This document shows positions 1 to 4,710 of a DNA stretch of 6,189 nucleotides, in pieces. Within the stretch, counting starts at the first letter, position 1. Each line of letters starts with the position of its first letter. Below the pieces are notes generated by a model. That model ran no database searches and was not told the origin of the DNA. It was given only the letters and a program-made list of their open reading frames with translations. The position numbers and the translations under genes were made by a program. Origin of the DNA: a bacterium. GTDB lineage: Bacteria > Patescibacteriota > Minisyncoccia > Phycocordibacterales > Phycocordibacteraceae. Location: positions 1-6,189 of the forward strand of contig JAKAJJ010000037.1 in assembly GCA_021813835.1 (NCBI GenBank), written 5' to 3'.

Positions 1-1
1 C

Positions 2-35
2 CGCCCCGCCCGCCGCGGCGCGCGCGGGCGGGGCG
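2..35. repeat. Perfect 12-bp GC-only inverted repeat
   Basis: The arms at 2-13 and 24-35 are perfectly complementary (CGCCCCGCCCGC and its reverse complement), with a 10-base GC-only loop. No T-run follows, so it is not a standard intrinsic terminator. It lies in the region read as a Pro/Ala/Gly linker, so it is most simply a by-product of extreme GC codon use. Confidence 0.4.
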
Positions 36-395
36 CTTGCCGCGGGTACGCCCGCTCCGCCGGCCGTCCTCGGCATAGAGACCGCACCATCCGCCGCCCT
101 CGCCGTGTCCGCCGCCGCAAGCGCGCCGTCCGCATCCGTCCCCGCCTGGCTCGCCGGCCTCCTCACCGCGCCGGCGCACGCGATGGTCGCGCTCGGCCTC
201 GCGCTCCTCGCGCTCGTGCTCCTCCTCCTCGCCATCGCGGTTTTCGTCAAGATCCGCATCCAGCACCCGCGCGTCATCGCCGGCGGCGCGGCGCTCATCT
301 GCGTCGTCTTGACCGCGCTCTTCCTCACCGTCGCGCTCATCCGCCCGGTCGGGCTTCCCTCCGGCCCCGCAGCCGCGACGACGACGCTCCGCTGA
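3..395 (+). CDS. C-terminal part of a membrane protein, truncated by the left edge
   Basis: The frame is open from the first bases of the window to the TGA at 393-395, giving 130 visible residues; the N-terminus lies outside. Residues 1 to about 57 are a low-complexity Ala/Pro/Gly/Ser stretch typical of a linker. Two hydrophobic segments follow, at about 59-84 (Leu/Ala-rich, ending VFVKI) and 91-113. A short basic loop, RIQHPR, separates them, and a short Ala/Thr-rich tail ends the protein. A GTG at 105 could serve as a start, but it has no Shine-Dalgarno and the frame upstream has the same coding character, so I read this as a partial gene. I do not recognise the family. Paired C-terminal helices joined by a short QHPR-type loop recall anchors of some large secreted Parcubacteria proteins, possibly CAP-domain proteins, but that is from memory and weak. 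It ends 24 bases before the next gene, which has its own promoter-like element. Confidence 0.6.
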   Translation, partial: APPAAARAGGALAAGTPAPPAVLGIETAPSAALAVSAAASAPSASVPAWLAGLLTAPAHAMVALGLALLALVLLLLAIAVFVKIRIQHPRVIAGGAALICVVLTALFLTVALIRPVGLPSGPAAATTTLR

Positions 396-401
396 CGCTC
401 G

Positions 402-410
402 TGGTATCCT
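402..410 (+). promoter_or_regulatory. Extended -10 promoter element upstream of the TPR gene
   Basis: TG at 402-403, one base, then TATCCT at 405-410 matches the extended -10 pattern TGnTATNNT. No convincing -35 is visible about 17 bases upstream, which extended -10 promoters can tolerate. Transcription would begin near 417, making the ATG at 420 almost leaderless and giving the ATG at 435 a leader of about 18 bases. A similar TGCTATACT precedes the gene at 5355, which supports this as the local promoter style. Confidence 0.5.
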
Positions 411-419
411 CTTTCGCAT

Positions 420-1142
420 ATGCATTTCATTCAAATGACGAGGAGACGGTGGATTGTCGCGGGGATTTCCGCCGCCGCGCTCGTCGGGGCGGGGGCGGGC
501 GCGTGGTACTACGCGCGGATGCAGGTGCCGGCGTTCCCCCTCGATCCGGCCGACACGATCGCATCGTGGACGTTCAAAGGCGCGTATTCCGGCAACGCGG
601 CGCTCACGGCGCAGGCGACCGCGGACATCGCGCACCTCGAGTCCCTCCTGGGAAAGGGGAAGTATGATGATTACGACCTCTACATCGGCATCGGCAACGA
701 CGACAATCTTCTCGGCGACGGCAAGGGCGCGTACGACGCCTACGATCGCGCGGCGGACATACACCCGACGAAAGGTCTCGCCTACGCGAACCTCGGACAC
801 CTCTTCGACGAGCTCGGCGCCTACCGCACCGCCGCCGCCGCGTACGCGAAAGCGGTCGCGGTGGAGCCCGGCATGCTCGAGTACCATCTCGAACGGTTGT
901 CGTTCCTCACGACGCGCTTCCCGACGGACACCGCGCTCATTGCCGCCGCTCTGGCCGATTCCGCGAAGCAGTTCGGCGACGTCGCGCAGGTGCTCCAGAT
1001 AGAGGCGCAGTGGCTCGAGAGCCAGGGCCGCTACGGCGACGCGGTGCAGGCCTGGGAGCGCGCGAAGCTCCTGTCGCCCGGGCGCGACACCTCCGCGATC
1101 GATGCGCAAATCGCGCGGGACAAGGCGAAGGAATCGCAATGA
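420..1142 (+). CDS. Membrane-anchored tetratricopeptide repeat (TPR) protein
   Basis: This is a 240-residue protein. A basic N-terminus (MTRRR) precedes one hydrophobic segment at about 11-31, which acts as a signal anchor, so the rest should face outside the membrane. TPR-like helix pairs are visible at about 86-119 (GKGAYDAYDRA), 119-152 (AYANLGHLFDELGAY, then AAAAYAKAVAVEP) and 189-222 (WLESQGRYGDAVQAWERA), with small residues and YxxA positions as in TPRs. TPRs are protein-binding scaffolds and no enzymatic motif is seen. The gene ends ATGA, sharing four bases with the ligase-like gene, so the two are very likely translationally coupled. That gene also ends in a TPR-like domain, so the products may act together in surface-glycan assembly (inference). 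Starts at 420 and 435 are both possible. Neither has a Shine-Dalgarno, and the -10 element at 402-410 fits either. Confidence 0.85.
   Translation: MHFIQMTRRRWIVAGISAAALVGAGAGAWYYARMQVPAFPLDPADTIASWTFKGAYSGNAALTAQATADIAHLESLLGKGKYDDYDLYIGIGNDDNLLGDGKGAYDAYDRAADIHPTKGLAYANLGHLFDELGAYRTAAAAYAKAVAVEPGMLEYHLERLSFLTTRFPTDTALIAAALADSAKQFGDVAQVLQIEAQWLESQGRYGDAVQAWERAKLLSPGRDTSAIDAQIARDKAKESQ
1128..1132 (+). promoter_or_regulatory. Ribosome binding site for the ligase-like gene
   Basis: AAGGA lies 6 bases before the ATG at 1139, inside the last codons of the TPR gene. It supports 1139 as the start over in-frame upstream codons such as the ATG at 1010, which would add an Arg-rich extension overlapping the TPR gene. 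It is one of the few recognisable Shine-Dalgarno sequences in the window. Confidence 0.6.
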
Positions 1143-3331
1143 AATACGTCGAGCGCGCGTACCCCTGGCTCCTCCTCGCGCCCGTCCTCCTGCCCGTCGT
1201 CGTCTGGAGCGGCCTCATCTACCCCTACCTCGTCCCGAAGACGCTTTCGTTCTACGCGGCGAGCTTGCTTGCCGCCGGCGCGTTCGCGCTCCTCGCGGCG
1301 GGCGGCCGCGCGTTCTTTTGGGAGCGCCTGGCGCGCCGCGAGGCGTGGGTCCCCGCCGCCCTGCTTGCGCTCGCGTACGTCGCGAGCGTTTTCGGAATCG
1401 ATTTCTACCGCAGCTTCTGGTCGGTCTTCGTGCGCGGCGACGGGCTCCTGATGCTCACCTGCGCCGTCGCCGACTTCTACCTCATCCTGCTTTCCGCCGA
1501 CCGCGCGTTCTTCGAGCGGCTCGTGCGCGCCGCCGCCCTCGTCGGCGGCTTCGTCGCCGTCTACGGCATCGGCGAGTGGCTCCTGGGCGGCGGCCGCATC
1601 GGGAGCTTGCTCGGCAACGCGGCGTTCTTCGCGAATTACGTCGCGCTCGCGTTCTTCGCCACGCTGATGGCGGCCGGCGGACTTGCCGGCGGATGGCGCC
1701 GCGCCGCCTACGCCGGCGCGGCGCTCGAAGTCCTCGCCATCGTGCTGACCGCCACCCGCGGCACGATCCTCGCGCTCCTGGTCGCCTTCCTCGCGGTGCT
1801 CGCCTTCTATGCGCTCTTCGGGGAGGGGAGGCGCCGCGCGGGGGCGGCGTGGACCCTCGGCGCGCTCGTGGTCCTCGGCGGGCTCTTCTTCGCCTTCCGC
1901 GCGGAACTTGCGACGGTGCCGTTCGCGCCCGTCGCGCGCGTCGCGTCCATCTCGCTTGCCGACCCGGACGTCGCGAGCCGCCTCTTCATCTGGAAGAATA
2001 TGATCGGGCAGATCGCGGCGCATCCCTGGCTCGGCGTCGGTGCCGAGCACATCGACGTGCTTTTCAATACCTTCTACGACCCGACGCAGATTTCCGAGCA
2101 GTGGTTCGACCGCTCGCATAACGCTTTCCTCGACTACGCCGCGCAGTACGGCATCGGCGGACTCCTCCTCTACCTCGCGCTCATCGCGTCGTTCCTCGTC
2201 GCCGCGCGCCGCTTCGCGCGGCGGGGAGACGCGCGCCTTGCCGGACTCGCCGCCCTTCTCGCGCTTACGTACGCCGTGCAGAATTTCTTCGTCTTCGATA
2301 CCGTCTCCTCTTTCTGGCTTCTCCTCGCGCTCCTCTCCGCGCTCCTCGCCGCATCGCTCCCCGGCGCGCCTCGCGAAACGCTCCCGTTCCCCGCGTGGGT
2401 GCGCGTCCTTTCGTGGCCGTTCGCGGCAATTCTCGCGCTCCTCATCATTCCCGTTTCCGTCCGCCCGGCGCTCGCCGCATCCGACCTGATGCAGGCCTAC
2501 CTCTACCAGATCGTCGACGTCCCGAAGGAGGCGCTCTACCTCGCGCGGGGAATCGCGCTCGGCACCTACGGCGACCTCGAGTACGGCTACGAGGCCTACG
2601 ATATGTACGCGAACCACCAGGCCTCCGTTCTCACGGGCTCCGCGCGCGGGGTCGCATACCGCGCCGCGCTCGGCATCCTCACCGCGGACTTCATCCGTTA
2701 TCCCTACGACGCGCGCACGGCGCTCTACCTCGCCCACGTGCTCACGCTCGCGCCGCCGGGCGTCGCGAGCGACCGGAATTTGCTTTCCGCCGCGCTCGCG
2801 CGCGCCATCAAGGAATCGCCGAAGCGCTCCCAGCCCTGGTACATCCTCGTGAACCTCTCGCTCGACCGTGCCAATGCCTCGCCGCCCGGTTCCGCCGCGC
2901 GCCTCGCCGGCTATGCCGCCGCCCGCGACCTCCTGAACCGCTACATCGCGCTCGTGCCGACCCTCTCCGAACCGCACTTCGTGCTCGCGGAACTCGAACT
3001 CGCCGCGGGCAATACCGCCGCCGCGGCCTCCGCCGCGGCGGCGGGGAAAGCCGACTATGCGAGCGACCTTTCTACCGCACGCCGCGCGGCGGGGTATTAT
3101 GAAAGCGTGAAGGACTGGGGGAATGCCGCCTTTTTCCTCGCCGAGGTCGTCCGGCTCGCTCCTTCCGACGCCGCGTCGCGCTACGACCTCGCGAAAGTGA
3201 CGTACCTTTCAGGCGACCCCTCCGGCGCCGCGGCCATCGTCGAGGGTCTGCGCGCGAGCGATCCGGCGATCCTCGGTACGGACCCGAATTTCCTTTCCGC
3301 CATCACCGCCTATGAACAATCGAAGCGCTGA
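1139..3331 (+). CDS. O-antigen ligase/Wzy_C-family polytopic membrane protein with C-terminal TPR-like domain
   Basis: This is a 730-residue protein. Residues 1-441 hold about 12 hydrophobic segments, including roughly 8-31, 36-55, 71-88, 100-120, 128-149, 158-183, 207-227, 236-254, 337-357, 385-405 and 424-441. Wzy_C/WaaL landmarks are ATRG at 205-208, RLFIWKNM at 281-288, PWLGVG at 296-301 and RSHNAFLDYAAQYG at 325-338. The large loop at about 255-336 with a conserved His (H327) is where this family transfers undecaprenyl-linked glycans. Residues from about 445 to 730 are soluble and helical, with TPR-like pieces such as WYILVNLSLDRAN, ARDLLNRYIALVPTLSEPHFVLAELELAAGN and GNAAFFLAEVVRLAPSDAASRYDLAKVTYLSGD. 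The family contains O-antigen ligases, Wzy polymerases and PglL-type protein glycosyltransferases, and the sequence does not separate them. CPR cells generally lack LPS, so glycan polymerisation or protein/S-layer glycosylation is likelier than true O-antigen ligation (inference). It overlaps the TPR gene by 4 bases and the small downstream ORF by 20. Confidence 0.87.
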   Translation: MKYVERAYPWLLLAPVLLPVVVWSGLIYPYLVPKTLSFYAASLLAAGAFALLAAGGRAFFWERLARREAWVPAALLALAYVASVFGIDFYRSFWSVFVRGDGLLMLTCAVADFYLILLSADRAFFERLVRAAALVGGFVAVYGIGEWLLGGGRIGSLLGNAAFFANYVALAFFATLMAAGGLAGGWRRAAYAGAALEVLAIVLTATRGTILALLVAFLAVLAFYALFGEGRRRAGAAWTLGALVVLGGLFFAFRAELATVPFAPVARVASISLADPDVASRLFIWKNMIGQIAAHPWLGVGAEHIDVLFNTFYDPTQISEQWFDRSHNAFLDYAAQYGIGGLLLYLALIASFLVAARRFARRGDARLAGLAALLALTYAVQNFFVFDTVSSFWLLLALLSALLAASLPGAPRETLPFPAWVRVLSWPFAAILALLIIPVSVRPALAASDLMQAYLYQIVDVPKEALYLARGIALGTYGDLEYGYEAYDMYANHQASVLTGSARGVAYRAALGILTADFIRYPYDARTALYLAHVLTLAPPGVASDRNLLSAALARAIKESPKRSQPWYILVNLSLDRANASPPGSAARLAGYAAARDLLNRYIALVPTLSEPHFVLAELELAAGNTAAAASAAAAGKADYASDLSTARRAAGYYESVKDWGNAAFFLAEVVRLAPSDAASRYDLAKVTYLSGDPSGAAAIVEGLRASDPAILGTDPNFLSAITAYEQSKR

Positions 3332-3458
3332 CCGGCGCGAGACCGAACGGCGGGTTCTCCCTTTCGTCGTGGAGTTCGTCAAATTCGCGGCGGGGTTCGC
3401 CGCTATCCTCGCTATCGCCCTCGTCGCGCTCCACGCCGCGGCGGCCTCGATGCCCTGA
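3312..3458 (+). CDS. Small single-helix membrane protein (48 aa), unknown function
   Basis: This short gene starts with the ATG at 3312 inside the end of the ligase-like gene (20-base overlap) and ends at the TGA at 3456-3458. The product has a charged, Arg-rich N-terminus (NNRSADRRETERR), an amphipathic stretch (LPFVVEFVKF) and one hydrophobic helix at about residues 24-44, with a five-residue tail. By the positive-inside rule the N-terminus should be cytoplasmic. By my count 38 of the 47 codons after the ATG end in G or C, which agrees with the neighbours and argues for real coding. There is no Shine-Dalgarno, so translation probably depends on coupling to the ligase-like gene. I do not recognise the family. 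It could be an accessory subunit of the ligase-like protein or an unrelated small membrane protein. A chance open frame is the main alternative. Confidence 0.55.
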   Translation: MNNRSADRRETERRVLPFVVEFVKFAAGFAAILAIALVALHAAAASMP

Positions 3459-3502
3459 CGCGCGCCGCCCGGCGCTGCACAAGTGCCGCAGAAAGTTTGC
3501 AG

Positions 3503-3531
3503 TTGCAGAAGGTGCCCTTCTGCAGTAGGAT
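3503..3531 (+). promoter_or_regulatory. Promoter of the rplJ-rplL operon
   Basis: TTGCAG at 3503-3508 and TAGGAT at 3526-3531 are separated by exactly 17 bases, a good sigma-70-type arrangement. Transcription would start near 3538, just before the L10 leader, leaving a 5' UTR of about 145 bases. A second TTGCAG at 3497-3502 directly precedes the first. A perfect palindrome occupies most of the spacer and is listed separately. Confidence 0.65.
3504..3524. promoter_or_regulatory. Perfect 9-bp inverted repeat in the rplJ promoter spacer (candidate operator)
   Basis: The arms TGCAGAAGG (3504-3512) and CCTTCTGCA (3516-3524) are perfectly complementary around a 3-base TGC centre. The element runs from inside the -35 box to two bases before the -10 box, where a dimeric repressor or a spacer-distorting activator would bind. 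As RNA it would form a hairpin, but no U-tract follows and it lies upstream of the expected start, so a DNA-level role is likelier. It could also weakly terminate read-through from the upstream block. Confidence 0.45.
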
Positions 3532-3537
3532 GACCCG

Positions 3538-3642
3538 CGTACGAGCCGAAGACCGTAAGTGGCCCCGCGGGACAGGCGAAGGCGCCGTCCCCGGGACGGG
3601 AATCTTACGCAGGGGCCCGCCACACTGCAGAAGTGTGACGGG
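3538..3642 (+). ncRNA. L10 leader RNA (autoregulatory element of rplJL)
   Basis: The element lies in the 5' UTR of rplJ and has the expected layout: GAAGACCGTAAGTGG at 3550-3564, a variable hairpin, then GGAATCTTACGCAGG at 3599-3613. This resembles the L10-leader pattern of a CCGYAGGUG-type strand facing AAUCCUGCG. CGTAAG (3554-3559) pairs with CTTACG (3604-3609). The intervening hairpin has GGGAC-A-GGCG (3569-3578) against CGCC-GTCCC (3583-3591), nine pairs with one bulged A and an AAGG loop. A second hairpin, 3616-3642, follows, with CCCG/CGGG and CACACT/AGTGTG stems around one C-A mismatch. In the known family, the L10-L12 complex binds this kink-turn region and represses its own translation. 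Recognition is by eye, so the outer limits are approximate. Confidence 0.8.
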
Positions 3643-3681
3643 GAACTCTCTCTTCATAATCGTTCGTACAGAACACCAGCT

Positions 3682-4176
3682 ATGGCACTATCACGGAGCA
3701 AGAAAAGCGACATACTCGCGAAGCTCGCCGATGCGTTCGCGGAGGCGTCGGCCGTGGCGTTCGTCGGCTTTACGAGGATCACCGTGCATGACGCCTCGCG
3801 TCTGCGCCGGGAGCTCGCGAATGCCGGCGTACGGTATTTCGTCGCGAAGAAGACGCTCATCAAGAAAGCGCTCGCGGAGCGCGGATATGCGGGCGCGCAG
3901 CCAGAATTGCCCGGCGAAATCGCCGTCGCCTGGACGACGGGCGACGTGCTCGCGCCCGCGCGCGGCGTCTACCAGGAAGGCGCGCGGATGAAAGGCGCGC
4001 TCGCGCTCCTCGGCGGCGTGTTCGAGGGCGCGTTCGCGGACGCGGCGAAAATGGCCGCGCTCGCGACGATCCCGCCCTTGTCGGTCCTGCGCGGAATGTT
4101 CGTGAACATCATCAACAGCCCGCGGCAGGGACTCGTCATCGCGCTCGACAAGATTCGCGAACGAAAAGCGGCGTAA
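3682..4176 (+). CDS. rplJ: Large ribosomal subunit protein uL10 (L10)
   Basis: This is a 164-residue protein of normal L10 length. The N-terminal rRNA-binding domain is evident: MALSRSKKSDILAKL, then AVAFVGFTRITVHDASRLRREL at about 24-45 and VRYFVAKKTLIKKAL at 50-64, the classic signature where a strand is followed by the basic KKTL(I)KKAL segment. The middle shows GEIAVAW at 78-84, and PPLSVLRGMFVNIINSPRQGLVIALDKIRERKAA at 131-164 is the C-terminal helix that carries L7/L12 dimers. L10 anchors the L7/L12 stalk to 23S rRNA, which recruits translational GTPases. The ATG at 3682 is chosen because upstream in-frame codons fall inside the leader RNA. No clear Shine-Dalgarno is seen. rplL begins 26 bases downstream. 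Expression is probably feedback-controlled through the L10 leader. Confidence 0.96.
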   Translation: MALSRSKKSDILAKLADAFAEASAVAFVGFTRITVHDASRLRRELANAGVRYFVAKKTLIKKALAERGYAGAQPELPGEIAVAWTTGDVLAPARGVYQEGARMKGALALLGGVFEGAFADAAKMAALATIPPLSVLRGMFVNIINSPRQGLVIALDKIRERKAA

Positions 4177-4186
4177 GGTTATCAAT

Positions 4187-4200
4187 CGATTAATCGCATA
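4187..4200 (+). repeat. Upstream element CGATTAATCGCATA (copy 1, before rplL)
   Basis: This AT-richer element fills most of the 26-base rplJ-rplL gap and ends two bases before the rplL ATG. Its first ten bases, CGATTAATCG, are a perfect palindrome. Copy 2 at 5324-5337 differs at one base in 14 and lies upstream of the MscS-like gene. There is no Shine-Dalgarno here, so the unstructured AT-rich stretch may help ribosome loading. Confidence 0.35.
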
Positions 4201-4202
4201 CT

Positions 4203-4625
4203 ATGACCGATGAAATGAATCAGGCGGCGGCTCCGGCGGCGGAAGCCCCGGCGGAGGTTCCGGCGAAATTCAAAAAGCTCGTGGAGGACATCGAGCAGAT
4301 GACCGTCCTCGAGCTCTCCGAGTTCGTCAAAGTGCTCGAGAAGAAGTTCGGCGTTTCCGCCGCGGCCGCCGCCGGCCCCGCCGCCGGCCCCGCCGCTCCG
4401 GCCGAGGAGGGCAAGTCGACTGTCGACGTGGAACTCACGGATACGGGCGGCAACAAAATCGCCGTTATCAAGGCGGTGAAGGAAGCGCTCGCGCTCGGCC
4501 TCAAGGAGGCCAAGGACCTCGTCGATGCGGCGCCGTCTCTGCTCAAGCAGGGAATGAAGAAGGAGGATGCCGAGGAGCTCTCGAAGAAGCTCGAGGCGGC
4601 GGGTGCGAAGGTAACGTTGAAGTAA
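4203..4625 (+). CDS. rplL: Large ribosomal subunit protein bL12 (L7/L12)
   Basis: This is a 140-residue protein, longer than the usual ~120-125 because of an Ala/Pro/Glu-rich N-terminal extension of about 20 residues before the conserved FKKLVEDIEQMTVLELSEFVKVLEKKFGV dimerisation domain (23-51). An Ala/Gly/Pro hinge at about 52-68 contains a duplicated AAGP unit. The C-terminal factor-binding domain at 73-140 is canonical, with NKIAVIKAVKEALALGLKEAKDLVDAAP at 84-111 and AEELSKKLEAAGAKVTLK at the end. L7/L12 is the flexible stalk protein that recruits EF-Tu, EF-G and IF2. The ATG at 4203 is used. An in-frame ATG at 4215 would shorten the extension by only four residues. The gene is followed directly by a terminator rather than by rpoB, so the stalk operon ends here. 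Confidence 0.97.
   Translation: MTDEMNQAAAPAAEAPAEVPAKFKKLVEDIEQMTVLELSEFVKVLEKKFGVSAAAAAGPAAGPAAPAEEGKSTVDVELTDTGGNKIAVIKAVKEALALGLKEAKDLVDAAPSLLKQGMKKEDAEELSKKLEAAGAKVTLK
4368..4391 (+). repeat. Exact 12-bp tandem duplication in the rplL hinge
   Basis: GCCGCCGGCCCC occurs twice in immediate succession (4368-4379 and 4380-4391) and is in frame, coding AAGP twice (residues 56-59 and 60-63). It lies in the flexible hinge, where length variation is tolerated, and looks like slippage-type expansion. Confidence 0.75.
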
Positions 4626-4636
4626 CTTTTCGCAAT

Positions 4637-4675
4637 AAACCGAGCACCATGGTTGCCATGGTGCTCGGTTTTGCA
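4637..4675 (+). terminator. Intrinsic terminator of the rplJ-rplL operon
   Basis: A perfect 16-bp stem (4637-4652 with 4656-4671, core CCGAGCACCATGG) has a TTG loop and runs into a T-rich tail. It starts 11 bases after the rplL stop codon. The A-run on its left side makes some bidirectional activity possible, but no gene converges from the right. Confidence 0.92.
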
Positions 4676-4699
4676 TTTTCAGGGCCGCGCCCGTACACT
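4671..4699 (+). promoter_or_regulatory. Promoter of the winged-helix gene
   Basis: TTGCAT at 4671-4676 and TACACT at 4694-4699 are spaced by 17 bases. The predicted start, near 4706, is only about five bases before the ATG at 4711, suggesting a leaderless or nearly leaderless mRNA. The -35 box shares its first base with the last base of the rplL terminator stem and uses its T-rich tail. Confidence 0.55.
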
Positions 4700-4710
4700 G
4701 GCGGACACGT

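Noticed and set aside
1010..1138. Upstream in-frame extension of the ligase-like gene
   Set aside because: It is an Arg/Gly-rich sequence overlapping the TPR gene. The ATG at 1139 has a Shine-Dalgarno, makes an ATGA overlap and is followed directly by a membrane helix.
1031..2977. Very long open frame on the minus strand opposite the ligase-like gene
   Set aside because: Its translation is a low-complexity Arg/Glu/Gly/Asp-rich string with no domain, the usual antisense shadow of a GC-rich, Ala/Leu-rich membrane protein. The + strand frame has clear family motifs.
3462..3486. Small hairpins (GCGCC/GGCGC and GCAC/GTGC) after the 48-aa ORF as a terminator of the upstream block
   Set aside because: The stems are only 4-5 bp and no T-tract follows. 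Read-through into rplJ cannot be excluded.
3559..3681. Upstream in-frame extension of rplJ (41 residues, Arg-rich)
   Set aside because: It is the translation of the L10 leader RNA. The canonical L10 N-terminus begins at the ATG at 3682.
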